Source of the DNA: Oryzomonas sagensis
Lineage (GTDB): Bacteria > Desulfobacterota > Desulfuromonadia > Geobacterales > Pseudopelobacteraceae
Direction of reading: 5' to 3'
Assembly (NCBI RefSeq): GCF_008802355.1
Contig: NZ_VZRA01000004.1
Coordinates: 62,001-126,000 of the forward strand
Length of the DNA stretch: 64,000 nucleotides
The translations under genes were made by a program, and so were the position numbers. Shown here in pieces: positions 1-7,929 of the stretch. Within the stretch, counting starts at the first letter, position 1. Each line of letters opens with the position of its first letter. Below the pieces are notes generated by a model. It was given only the letters and a program-made list of their open reading frames with translations. It made no database searches and was not told the origin of the DNA.

Positions 1-140
1 TGGACTTCCTGATGCAGGAGATGAACCGGGAGGTCAACACCATCGGCTCAAAATCCAGCGACGCCGAGATCACCTCGCTGGTTATCCGGATCAAGGCCGA
101 GATGGAGAAGATGCGCGAGCAGGTGCAGAACATCGAATAA
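1..140 (+). CDS. yicC: YicC-family endoribonuclease, C-terminal end (partial)
   Basis: The window opens inside a reading frame that ends at 138-140. The last 46 residues carry the YicC family C-terminal signature: [20 protein letters not shown], then a helix ending REQVQNIE. YicC proteins are RNases linked to stationary phase and small-RNA decay. The gene lies just upstream of gmk, its usual neighbour. The remA/DUF370 gene that often sits between yicC and gmk is absent here; a palindromic repeat fills that gap. The identification is from the tail only. Confidence 0.85.
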   Translation, partial: DFLMQEMNREVNTIGSKSSDAEITSLVIRIKAEMEKMREQVQNIE

Positions 141-141
141 G

Positions 142-262
142 AGGTTGTTGAAAAACAGCCATCTCGTCGCCGTCCTCGAAAACCGCCTTGTGCGGCGTAG
201 CGCTGCTACGCCTCCGCGGGGTTTTCTGCGGGTGCGACGATCTGACTATTTTTGAACAACCT
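142..262. repeat. Palindromic dispersed repeat (about 120 bp)
   Basis: The ends are inverted (AGGTTGTTGAAAAACAG against CTATTTTTGAACAACCT). The interior is also largely self-complementary, centred on GCGTAGC-gct-GCTACGC. I recall closely similar elements scattered between genes in Geobacter genomes, but that is memory, not a search. It would fold into one long hairpin and separates the yicC and gmk transcription units. Confidence 0.75.
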
Positions 263-405
263 AGGCTTTTCAGCAGCCTGATTAATACTTATAGATTCGT
301 ATAACGCGTGAATCATGAAGGTAAAATGGGCGGCCCTTCGGGTGGAACTTTCTTTTTGCGGCTGTTCTGTGCTACCCTCTGCAAAATTTCCGGGAAGGAC
401 GTCCC

Positions 406-1014
406 ATGAAACGCGAAGGCCTGATCCTGATCATATCGGCTCCCTCGGGGGCCGGCAAAACCTCCCTCTGCAATGAACTCCTGCAACGTTTTCCGGCCAT
501 GAGGGAGTCGGTGAGTTATACGACCCGGCCGCCGCGGGCCGGTGAAGTGGAAGGCCGGGATTATTTTTTCGTCTCCCGGCCGGAATTCGAACGCATGGTG
601 GCCGAGGATGCCTTTGCCGAATGGGCTGAAGTACACGGCAACCTGTACGGCACGGCGCTGCATACCCTGGAGGATGCCCGCCGCAACGGCATCGACCTGG
701 TGCTGGATATCGATTGCCAAGGGGCGATGATCCTGAAGGAACGCCTCGACGGCGGCGTGTTCGTGTTCATCCTGCCGCCGACCATGGAAGAGCTCCGCCA
801 TCGTCTGGAGAGCCGTTCGTCGGACGCCCGCGAGGTTATCGAGCGCCGTATCGCACGGGCCGCGGATGAGATCAAGGAGTGCCGCTGGTACGATTACATC
901 GTCATCAACGACCGCTTCGAGGATGCCGCCGAGGAACTGTCGGCCATCGTCCTGGCCCATCGTCGCCGGACCTCCCGAATGCTGGAGCAGGTGGCGAAAT
1001 TGTTTGATATTTGA
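406..1014 (+). CDS. gmk: Guanylate kinase
   Basis: This enzyme phosphorylates GMP (and dGMP) to GDP with ATP in the cytoplasm. The N-terminus holds the P-loop SAPSGAGKTSL (residues 11-21). It is followed by the GMP-binding region SYTTRPPRAGEVEGRDYFF and the lid and core helices of the family. At 202 residues it is normal length. The start at 406 follows AAGGACG. It leads the gmk-rpoZ-rel-ridA cluster, in which guanine nucleotide supply and (p)ppGpp metabolism are grouped together. Confidence 0.97.
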   Translation: MKREGLILIISAPSGAGKTSLCNELLQRFPAMRESVSYTTRPPRAGEVEGRDYFFVSRPEFERMVAEDAFAEWAEVHGNLYGTALHTLEDARRNGIDLVLDIDCQGAMILKERLDGGVFVFILPPTMEELRHRLESRSSDAREVIERRIARAADEIKECRWYDYIVINDRFEDAAEELSAIVLAHRRRTSRMLEQVAKLFDI

Positions 1015-1074
1015 GATGAAGTCATGTAAAAATAATGTTCCATTTTTCTATCAGTAGCAGGAAGGAGTAACGCT

Positions 1075-1284
1075 ATGGCACGGGTAACCGTTGAAGATTG
1101 CCTCAAAAAGGTCGATAACCGTTTTCTTCTGGTGATGTTGGCCTCCAAGCGGGTCAAACAGCTCTACAAGGGGGCTCATCCGCTTATCGATGCGAAGAAC
1201 AACCGCATGGTGGTAACCGCGTTGCGGGAAATCGCCGCCGGCAAGGTCAACTTCGAAATCAACAAGAAACAGCAAGCCCATTAA
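1075..1284 (+). CDS. rpoZ: RNA polymerase omega subunit
   Basis: This 69-residue protein begins [20 protein letters not shown], the conserved start of bacterial omega, and contains the AxxRxKQL-type helix (ASKRVKQL). Omega helps assemble RNA polymerase through the beta-prime subunit and contributes to ppGpp binding in many bacteria. The ribosome site AGGAAGGAG precedes the start. It sits 60 bp after gmk and 100 bp before rel, and a hairpin terminator follows it. Confidence 0.96.
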   Translation: MARVTVEDCLKKVDNRFLLVMLASKRVKQLYKGAHPLIDAKNNRMVVTALREIAAGKVNFEINKKQQAH

Positions 1285-1294
1285 TTGCCGTACT

Positions 1295-1332
1295 GGGGTG
1301 AAATCGCAAATGGTGCGACTTCACCCTTTTTG
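1295..1332 (+). terminator. Rho-independent terminator after rpoZ
   Basis: The stem GGGTGAAatCGC / GcGActTCACCC is followed by TTTTT at 1327-1331. It lies between rpoZ and rel, so rel may also have its own promoter or depend on read-through. Confidence 0.75.
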
Positions 1333-1387
1333 TATCCATCCCCGTACCTTTTCCAATCCTTTTCGTCCTGCGAGTAGATAACGGCGC

Positions 1388-3538
1388 ATGATCAGACTCA
1401 ACGACATTCTCGACACGGTAACGGCGTACAACCCGACGGCTGATCTCAATATCATCCGCAAGGCTTATGTGTACTGCGCCAAGGTACACCAGGGCCAGAC
1501 GCGCCTGTCCGGGGAGCCCTACATCATCCATCCCATGGAGGTGGCAGGCCTGCTGGCCGAGTTGCGCCTGGACGTCCCCAGCATCGTCACCGGTTTTCTC
1601 CACGATACCATCGAAGACACCCTGACGACCTACGAAGAGTTGGTGGAGATGTTCGGGGAAGAGGTGGCCAGGCTGGTGGATGGGGTCACCAAGATCAGCA
1701 AGATTCACTTCAAGACCAAGCAGGAGAGCCAGGCCGAGAATTTTCGCAAGATGCTCCTGGCCATGGCTAACGATATCCGCGTCATCCTGGTCAAGCTGGC
1801 CGACCGCCTGCACAATATGCGCACGCTGGAGTTCCAGCCCGAAACCAAGCAGCGCACCATCGCCCAGGAGACGATGGATATCTACGCCCCCATCGCCAAT
1901 CGCCTGGGCATATCCTGGGTCAAGGTGGAGTTGGAGGACTTGGCGTTCCGCTATCTTAACCCGGATCTTTACTTCGACCTGGCCCGCAAGGTGTCCATGA
2001 AGAAGAAGGAACGGGAGGCGTACGTCGAAGAGGCAAAATCGATCATCTCCGACAAGCTGGCCTTCCAGGGGATCCCCGGCGAGGTTTCCGGCCGCAGCAA
2101 ACACCTCTATTCCATCTATCGCAAGATGGAGAAGCGCAACGTTGAATTCGAGGAGATCTACGACCTCCTGGCCATCCGCATTTTGGTGGAGGACGTGCGG
2201 GAGTGCTATGAGGTGCTTGGTTTGATCCATTCGGCCTGGAAGCCGATTCCGGGGCGTTTCAAGGACTACATCGCCATGCCCAAGGGGAACATGTACCAGT
2301 CGTTGCACACGACGGTCATCGGCCCCCACGGCGACAGGATGGAAGTGCAGATCCGCACCCACGAGATGCACCGCGTGGCCGATGCCGGCATTGCCGCCCA
2401 CTGGAAGTACAAAGAGGGCAAGGGGTACGACGAGAAGGAGGTCAAGCGTTTTGCCTGGCTGCGGCAATTGCTGGAGTGGCAGCAGGAGCTCCAGGATTCC
2501 AAGGAGTTCATGGATTCGGTCAAGGTGGATCTCTTCCCCGAGGAGGTCTACGTCTTTACCCCCAAGGGGGATGTGAAGGGCTTTCCCAAGGGGTCCACGC
2601 CGATCGATTTTGCCTACAGCGTGCATAGCGACGTGGGGCATCGCTGTGTGGGGGCCAAGGTCAACGGCAAGCTGGTGCCGCTCAAGTACGAATTGAAGAA
2701 CGGCGATATCGTCGAGGTCATTACCTCGCCCCACCATACCCCCAGCAAGGACTGGCTCAAAATCGTCCATAGTTCCCGGGCCCGCAACCGGATACGCGCC
2801 TGGATCAAGATCGAGGAGCGCAAGCGGAGCATCGTTCTGGGGCGCGAGATTTGTGAAAAGGACTTCCGCAAATACTCCATAAACCTGCAAAAAATCCAGA
2901 AGGCCGGGGACTTTAAAAGGATTGCCGGTGAGTTCGGTTTTGCCGGAGACGACGACCTGTTGGCGGCGGTGGGCTACGGCAAGATCTCCAGCGGCCAGAT
3001 CATCGGGAAGCTCGTGCCCGCGGAAAAGTTGCAGGAACGGACCGAACGCAAGGAGTCGCGGCTCTCGGCGGTCATCAACAAGCTCAAGGGCAAGTCTTCC
3101 AGTGCGGTGGAGATCAGCGGCGTCGACGATGTGCTGGTCCGCTTCGCCAAGTGCTGCAATCCGGTGTCGGGAGACGAGATCATCGGCTTTATCACCCGCG
3201 GCAAGGGGGTCACGATCCACACCGCGGACTGCAAGTTCGCCCTGGAGAGCGATCCCGCACGACAGATCGATGTGGCCTGGAACAAGATCAAAACCACCTC
3301 CCTTCCGGTCAAGATCAAGGTCATCTGTCACGACGTCAAGGGTATTCTGGCAAACATCACCATGGCCATTACCAACAGCGAGGCCAATATCGCCAGCGCC
3401 CATATTCAGAGCACCATTGACCAGCGTGGCGAAAATACCTTCGAGGTGAATGTCAGCGACCTGGCGCACCTGCGGAAGGTGATGAACGCCATTATGAAGA
3501 TCAAGGGTGTCATCAAAGTGGAGAGGCTAAAACAATGA
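1388..3538 (+). CDS. rel: Bifunctional (p)ppGpp synthetase/hydrolase (Rel)
   Basis: This stringent-response enzyme both makes and hydrolyses (p)ppGpp. The N-terminal HD hydrolase domain is intact, with H48 and the HDTIED motif near residues 72-77. The synthetase domain follows. Its RFKD motif (about residue 290) is the RxKD signature of bifunctional rather than synthesis-only enzymes. A TGS domain (VYVFTPKGDVKGFPKG) begins near residue 388, a conserved Cys-Cys region (FAKCCNPV) follows, and a C-terminal ACT domain ends the protein. The length, 716 residues, is typical. It overlaps the start of ridA by 4 bp (ATGA). Confidence 0.97.
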   Translation: MIRLNDILDTVTAYNPTADLNIIRKAYVYCAKVHQGQTRLSGEPYIIHPMEVAGLLAELRLDVPSIVTGFLHDTIEDTLTTYEELVEMFGEEVARLVDGVTKISKIHFKTKQESQAENFRKMLLAMANDIRVILVKLADRLHNMRTLEFQPETKQRTIAQETMDIYAPIANRLGISWVKVELEDLAFRYLNPDLYFDLARKVSMKKKEREAYVEEAKSIISDKLAFQGIPGEVSGRSKHLYSIYRKMEKRNVEFEEIYDLLAIRILVEDVRECYEVLGLIHSAWKPIPGRFKDYIAMPKGNMYQSLHTTVIGPHGDRMEVQIRTHEMHRVADAGIAAHWKYKEGKGYDEKEVKRFAWLRQLLEWQQELQDSKEFMDSVKVDLFPEEVYVFTPKGDVKGFPKGSTPIDFAYSVHSDVGHRCVGAKVNGKLVPLKYELKNGDIVEVITSPHHTPSKDWLKIVHSSRARNRIRAWIKIEERKRSIVLGREICEKDFRKYSINLQKIQKAGDFKRIAGEFGFAGDDDLLAAVGYGKISSGQIIGKLVPAEKLQERTERKESRLSAVINKLKGKSSSAVEISGVDDVLVRFAKCCNPVSGDEIIGFITRGKGVTIHTADCKFALESDPARQIDVAWNKIKTTSLPVKIKVICHDVKGILANITMAITNSEANIASAHIQSTIDQRGENTFEVNVSDLAHLRKVMNAIMKIKGVIKVERLKQ

Positions 3539-3915
3539 CGTGTGAAACAATTGCGACAGACAAGGCCCCTGCTGCCATCGGGCCGTATGCGCAGGCCATC
3601 AGGGCCAATGGGCTGCTCTTCTGCTCCGGGCAGATAGCGCTTGACCCGGCAACGGGCGAGTTGGCGACAGGGGGCGTTGCTGCGGAGACCGAACGGGTGA
3701 TGGCGAATATTGCCGCCGTACTGGCCGCTGCCGGCGTGGGGTTGTCGCAGGTGGTCAAGACCACCATTTTCCTTGCCGATATGGGGGATTTTGCTGTAGT
3801 GAACGAAATCTACGGGCGCTGTTTCGGCAATCACAAGCCGGCCCGTTCAACCGTGGCGGTCAAGAGCCTGCCCCGCGGTGCACTGGTTGAAATCGAGATC
3901 GTTGCCCTGGCGTGA
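3535..3915 (+). CDS. ridA: RidA family enamine/imine deaminase
   Basis: RidA hydrolyses reactive 2-aminoacrylate and related enamines released by PLP enzymes such as threonine dehydratase. The 126-residue protein has the family landmarks: IGPYAQAI near the start, FCSGQIALDP, and the C-terminal PRGALVEIEIVA with the conserved arginine that binds substrate carboxylate. The start overlaps the rel stop codon by 4 bp, which implies translational coupling. Confidence 0.96.
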   Translation: MTCETIATDKAPAAIGPYAQAIRANGLLFCSGQIALDPATGELATGGVAAETERVMANIAAVLAAAGVGLSQVVKTTIFLADMGDFAVVNEIYGRCFGNHKPARSTVAVKSLPRGALVEIEIVALA

Positions 3916-3955
3916 CATTCGGGGAGGGGAGGTGCCGACCTCCGGCGGGAAAACG

Positions 3956-3990
3956 ACAAAAAGCCGTGGACACCTGATGTGCCACGGCTT
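3956..3990 (-). terminator. Terminator of rpmB (facing ridA)
   Basis: The perfect-looking stem GCCGTGG...CCACGGC with inner CAC/GTG pairs (3963-3988) is flanked by an A run on the plus strand. On the minus strand this is a U run after the hairpin. It separates the convergent ridA and rpmB genes. Confidence 0.8.
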
Positions 3991-4030
3991 CAAATCGCAG
4001 ACCGTTCAAGCGGCTGATGCGGCGCCGCGA

Positions 4031-4222
4031 TTAGAGCGCTTTGGTGATCAGACCGGAACGGATGCAGCGGGTGCAGACCTTGATGGTTGCAACCGTGCCG
4101 TTTTTAACGGTTTTGACCTTCTGGATGTTCGGATGCCAGACGGTACGGGTCTTGTTGTTGGCGTGGCTCACGTTATTGCCGAAGCTGGGGCCTTTTCCGC
4201 AGATTTCACATTTTCTTGACAT
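4031..4222 (-). CDS. rpmB: Ribosomal protein bL28
   Basis: This 63-residue basic protein begins [20 protein letters not shown] and continues [16 protein letters not shown], the classic bL28 pattern. A zinc-type CxxC is followed by a second pair (CTRCIRSG), so this is the zinc-binding form. It is transcribed alone on the minus strand with its own terminator. Confidence 0.97.
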   Translation of the reverse strand: MSRKCEICGKGPSFGNNVSHANNKTRTVWHPNIQKVKTVKNGTVATIKVCTRCIRSGLITKAL

Positions 4223-4303
4223 ATGGTGGTAACCTCCATTAATTGCTGAAAAAAGATTTTTAGCAGATTAATTGGCCGGTTGCAAGGGAAAAATGGACAA
4301 CAC

Positions 4304-4918
4304 ATGAATATCATCAAGGCCTTCATAACGCTCGTCATTATTCTGCTTCTCGTCGTTGCGGTGCTGTTCATCGACTTTACCTACAAGACCTTCTCCTACC
4401 GACAGCGGCCGGTCAAGGCCGATGCCATCGTGGTGCTGGCCGGCGGCAAGGGGCGGGTGGAGGAGGGGGTGCGGCTGTACCGGGAGCAACGGGGCAGCCA
4501 TCTTTTCCTGATCGGGGTCGATCCCTCCGTCCGTAAGAGCGACCTCTATCGCCCCCAGACCGGCGACCCCTCGTCCGAAGGGGTAATATTGGAAAAAGCC
4601 TCCCGCAACACCCTGGAGAACGCCATTTATGGCCGTGACGTCATCATGCGTGCCGATGTCCGATCCATCGTGCTCATCACTTCGCGCTATCACATGAAGC
4701 GGGCCGCAATCCTCTTCCGCAACGCACTGCCCAAGGATGTCGCCATCTACCCCTATCCGGTTGACAGCAAAAATCTCAAAGAGGCCTGGTGGAACCACGG
4801 CGGCAGCTTTCATCTCCTGTTCAGCGAATTCTACAAATATTGCATGTTCCGTTTTTTCTTCCTGCTCGCGCCCGGCGAGTTGCGCGAAAGCATCCTGCCC
4901 GGAGCTTCCGGTGGCTGA
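4304..4918 (+). CDS. YdcF/ElyC-like DUF218 membrane-anchored protein
   Basis: An N-terminal membrane helix (residues about 5-23) is followed by a DUF218 domain. Family hallmarks are ADAIVVLAGGKGRVEEGVRL, SRNTLENA and the SRYHMKRA motif. Members such as ElyC/SanA influence envelope integrity, but their biochemical activity is poorly defined. I chose the ATG at 4304. A TTG at 4280 would add eight residues, and neither has a well-spaced ribosome site. It diverges from rpmB and ends 73 bp before thrC. Confidence 0.8.
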   Translation: MNIIKAFITLVIILLLVVAVLFIDFTYKTFSYRQRPVKADAIVVLAGGKGRVEEGVRLYREQRGSHLFLIGVDPSVRKSDLYRPQTGDPSSEGVILEKASRNTLENAIYGRDVIMRADVRSIVLITSRYHMKRAAILFRNALPKDVAIYPYPVDSKNLKEAWWNHGGSFHLLFSEFYKYCMFRFFFLLAPGELRESILPGASGG

Positions 4919-4991
4919 GACGCTTCCCTAATCGGCGAATTTCTGCTAAATTCATTCTGCACTTCAGCCGAAGCCCGAAAGGAACCACAAC

Positions 4992-6377
4992 ATGCGTTAC
5001 CTCAGTACACGCGGCGGCATTCAGCCCATCCCCTTCAAGGATGCCGTCATGATGGGACTGGCCACCGATGGCGGTCTGCTCCTGCCCGAATCCTATCCCC
5101 GGATTACACCGGAGCAGCTCAACGCCTGGCGGCGGCTCTCCTACCCGGAGGTGGCCTTCGAGATCATCTCCCGCTTTGTGGACGATATCCCTCCCGCCGA
5201 CCTGAAGGGGGTGATCGACCGCTCCTACGCGACCTTTACCCACCCTGAGGTGACCCCGGTGGTCAGGGAAAACGGGGTCTACATCCTTGAGCTGTTCCAC
5301 GGTCTGACCCTGGCCTTCAAGGACGTTGCCCTGCAGTTCCTGGGTAATATGTTCGAATATATCCTGGCCGAACGGGGGCAAAACCTGAATATCGTCGGTG
5401 CAACCTCGGGCGATACCGGCAGCGCCGCCATTCACGGGGTGCGCGGCAAGAAGGGGATCAACATCTTCATTCTGCATCCCCACGGCAAGACCTCGCCGGT
5501 GCAGGCCCTGCAGATGACTACCGTCACCGATGCCAATGTCCACAACATCGCCATCCGCGGTACCTTTGACGACTGTCAGGACATGGTCAAGGCGCTCTTC
5601 AACGACCTGGAGTTTAAGGAAAAGTATGCTCTCGGCGCGGTGAATTCCATCAATTGGGCGCGGGTGCTGGCCCAGGTGGTCTACTATGTCTATGCATGGC
5701 TGCGGGTAACGGAGGCCGGAGAGGCGCCGGTCTCGTTCTCCGTTCCCACCGGCAATTTCGGCGATATCTTTGCCGGCTACGTGGCCAAGCGTATGGGGCT
5801 GCCCATTGAAAAACTCCTGTTGGCCACCAACGAGAACAACATCCTGACCCGCTTCGTCAACCAGGGCGATTACTCCCTGGCCGGCGTGGTCTCCACCCTG
5901 TCCCCTTCCATGGATATCCAGGTGGCCTCCAACTTCGAACGCTACCTGTTCCATCTTTTTGGTGAAGATCCGGTCCGGGTGCGGGCTGCCTTTGCCGAAC
6001 TGAAGGCAGAGGGGCGGATCACCTTCAGCAGCGAAGAGATGGCCCAGGTGCGCCGCGATTTCTGCTCGGCCTCGGTGGATCAGGAACAGACCCTGGATAC
6101 CATCGGCAGTTTTTACAAGGAAACCGGCTATCTGCTCGACCCCCATACCGCGGTCGGGGTGCGCGCCGCTCTGGAACAGTTGCCCGGCGACTCTCTTCGC
6201 GTCTGCCTGGCCACGGCACATCCGGCCAAGTTCGGCGAGGCGGTGGAAAAGGCCACCGGCACACCGGCCCCGGTCCCGCCCGCCATCGCCGCTTTGGAGG
6301 GGCTGCCGACCCGTTGCAAGGTGATGGATGCCGACCTGGCTGCTGTCCGTGAATTCATTGTGGCCACTATTGGGTAG
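4992..6377 (+). CDS. thrC: Threonine synthase
   Basis: This PLP enzyme converts O-phosphohomoserine to threonine. The start MRYLSTRGG is typical of the longer enterobacterial/yeast-type subclass. The cofactor lysine lies in LAFKDVALQF (about residue 110), and the phosphate-binding loop is GATSGDTGSAA. At 461 residues the length fits this subclass. It is the last complete core gene before the tRNA and the mobile element. Confidence 0.96.
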   Translation: MRYLSTRGGIQPIPFKDAVMMGLATDGGLLLPESYPRITPEQLNAWRRLSYPEVAFEIISRFVDDIPPADLKGVIDRSYATFTHPEVTPVVRENGVYILELFHGLTLAFKDVALQFLGNMFEYILAERGQNLNIVGATSGDTGSAAIHGVRGKKGINIFILHPHGKTSPVQALQMTTVTDANVHNIAIRGTFDDCQDMVKALFNDLEFKEKYALGAVNSINWARVLAQVVYYVYAWLRVTEAGEAPVSFSVPTGNFGDIFAGYVAKRMGLPIEKLLLATNENNILTRFVNQGDYSLAGVVSTLSPSMDIQVASNFERYLFHLFGEDPVRVRAAFAELKAEGRITFSSEEMAQVRRDFCSASVDQEQTLDTIGSFYKETGYLLDPHTAVGVRAALEQLPGDSLRVCLATAHPAKFGEAVEKATGTPAPVPPAIAALEGLPTRCKVMDADLAAVREFIVATIG

Positions 6378-6416
6378 GCCTGCTTTCGTAAAGAGGGCAA
6401 GGCTGTAAATAAATTG

Positions 6417-6449
6417 TTGACAAAATGGCCATCTCTTGGCATTTATAAA
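6417..6449 (+). promoter_or_regulatory. Promoter of the tRNA-Gly gene
   Basis: TTGACA at 6417-6422 and a TTTATAA box at 6442-6448 lie directly upstream of the tRNA 5' end. The spacing of about 19 bp is longer than ideal. It appears intact although the tRNA it served is broken. Confidence 0.45.
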
Positions 6450-6457
6450 AGTCCATC

Positions 6458-6499
<42 letters not shown>

Positions 6500-6530
6500 C
6501 ACACATAAAAAAGTGAAATCATAAATATTA

Positions 6531-6562
6531 GGGGTTTAGCTAAATCAGCTAAACCCTTTTTT
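6531..6562 (+). terminator. Rho-independent terminator just inside the element
   Basis: A perfect 10-bp stem GGGTTTAGCT-aaatc-AGCTAAACCC is followed by six T (6557-6562). It would stop read-through from the tRNA promoter into the element. The following 90 bases (6563-6648) contain a tandem GGTTGACTTTTTGGTTGACT and no gene. Confidence 0.85.
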
Positions 6563-6648
6563 GATTTTATGGTTGACTTTTTGGTTGACTTACGCAGGAT
6601 ATACTCAGTTACAAATAGATGCAAACAGATACGTCGATTCTCCATCGG

Positions 6649-7383
6649 TCATATTTTAAGGCCCTTGAGCCAAGGTTTGAGACTGTGGGATAACGCGTCT
6701 TTCTGAGTTTCGTTCGATTCATTCCAAAAATCCTGCAATAACGTTAAAACTTGATTGTAACGCGGGTCTTCTTGGCTTTTAGATACAGATACTGTGAGCT
6801 GTTTTTTTTGCTTCATAACTATATCAAGGTCATTTTGTAGCAAGCGACACTGGTCTGAATCTAAATTAAATACAGTGGCAAGCATTAGACCATTAAATGA
6901 ATCAACAGTTGTATCTAATTTAGCTTTTTTATTGATTGGTATTTCCGTCTGCTTAAATCCATTTATAAAACCATCAACTAATTGTCTGTCAGCTATAATC
7001 AAGTGTTTCTTATTCGCACCTAACAAAAATACGGCACCAAGATCCGATAATTGATAAACATGAACTTCTTGGAGTAAGTTTTCATTCAAAAAACTGGGAA
7101 GAAGGGAAGTTATCTCTTTTGATAAAGTCTTTATGTGGTCTGATCGAGTTGGAACCAATGGTATCCAAACGGCATGAGAGATAGGCGGTTTCCCATACGT
7201 GAGATATCCAGGGTCAACGTGTAAAATATCAGCCAATTTTATAACAGCATCTGTCCCGGGGCCATGTTTTCCGACCTCCCATATGCTTATTGAGGACCGC
7301 GGTACTTGCAGCAATTCCCCAACATCATTTTGGCTATAACCATTTAATACTCTGAGCAATTTAAACCTTTTTTTCTTATCCAT
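6649..7383 (-). CDS. XRE-family transcriptional regulator (copy 1)
   Basis: The N-terminal Cro/CI helix-turn-helix (residues about 5-60) reads LRVLNGYSQNDVGELLQVPRSSISIWEVG. A C-terminal domain of about 180 residues is shared with the regulator at 19490: both have a WIPL/WIPY segment, a run of leucines around LLP, and a hydrophobic strand before a variable end. I chose the ATG at 7383 because GGAGGGGGAG sits 5 bases upstream. The gene is divergent from an excisionase-like gene, the typical layout of an element's decision switch. It is AT-rich compared with thrC, consistent with transfer. The target site is unknown; the TTAAGGTTAA boxes in the divergent region are candidates. Confidence 0.7.
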   Translation of the reverse strand: MDKKKRFKLLRVLNGYSQNDVGELLQVPRSSISIWEVGKHGPGTDAVIKLADILHVDPGYLTYGKPPISHAVWIPLVPTRSDHIKTLSKEITSLLPSFLNENLLQEVHVYQLSDLGAVFLLGANKKHLIIADRQLVDGFINGFKQTEIPINKKAKLDTTVDSFNGLMLATVFNLDSDQCRLLQNDLDIVMKQKKQLTVSVSKSQEDPRYNQVLTLLQDFWNESNETQKDALSHSLKPWLKGLKI

Positions 7384-7458
7384 CTCCCCCTCCTTACTCC
7401 TCGTTATGCTGAGATACACTATGATAAATACAAAGTAAAGGGTATATAAAAATAGGGC

Positions 7459-7558
7459 TTGACGCTTAACATATCCATGATTAAGGTTAAGTTGTGATGA
7501 CAGTGTGACGGTTCACAAATGAACCGCCTTTTTTGGGACAAAGTAATTAACCTTAACA
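7459..7558 (+). promoter_or_regulatory. Promoter, immediate terminator and inverted operator boxes
   Basis: TTGACG (7459-7464), 17 bp, TAAGGT (7482-7487) forms a moderate promoter. About 20 bases after its expected start lies a hairpin CGGTTCA-caaa-TGAACCG (7509-7526) with a six-T run at 7529-7534, a terminator in front of the excisionase-like gene. The 10-mer TTAAGGTTAA (7481-7490) recurs inverted as TTAACCTTAA at 7548-7557, so regulator binding on both sides of the terminator is plausible. Confidence 0.55.
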
Positions 7559-7574
7559 AAAGATAGGTTAACAA

Positions 7575-7601
7575 AAAATGGACACCATACTGATATAGAT
7601 A
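7575..7601 (+). promoter_or_regulatory. 27-bp shared motif, copy A
   Basis: AAAATGGACACC..ACTGATAT.GATA occurs here, 30 bp before the small HTH gene, and again at 20656-20682. The two copies match at 24 of 27 positions while their flanks differ. It is likely a binding site for a protein encoded by the element. Confidence 0.6.
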
Positions 7602-7631
7602 ACAGAAAGTAATATTATGTGGAGGGATACG

Positions 7632-7829
7632 ATGACCAAACGTGGATTAAACGAAAAAGAAGCAGCGGAATATCTTGGAATGGCTGTAAACTCGCTCCGA
7701 CAGGCTCGCTGCCAAACATCTAGGGATGAAGGCAAGCGACTATCTCCGCCATTTTGCAAGATCAATAGGAAAATTGTTTACTTGCGCGATGACTTAGACC
7801 GATTTCTTGAAGAGCATCGGGTGGCATAG
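7632..7829 (+). CDS. Small helix-turn-helix protein, excisionase-like
   Basis: This 65-residue protein begins MTKRGLNEKEAAEYLGMAVNSL, the winged-helix opening of excisionase/MerR-like DNA-binding proteins (a helix that starts NEKEAAEYLG). It ends with YLRDDLDRFLEEHR, the usual closing helix. The start at 7632 follows GGAGGG by five bases. Such proteins direct integrase in excision or act as regulators. No integrase is adjacent, so its partner is unknown. Confidence 0.7.
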   Translation: MTKRGLNEKEAAEYLGMAVNSLRQARCQTSRDEGKRLSPPFCKINRKIVYLRDDLDRFLEEHRVA

Positions 7830-7929
7830 GGTAGGGGATCCGCGCGCTGTATGACTTTACTGCAATGGAGTACCTTCGTCTCCCCAAAACAAAGTTGCAT
7901 GCCCCGCCTCCATAAGATATTATCGGCCC

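Noticed and set aside
1259-3469. 736-codon frame on the minus strand across rel
   Set aside because: It is the antisense shadow of rel in high-GC DNA; the plus frame has all Rel domains.
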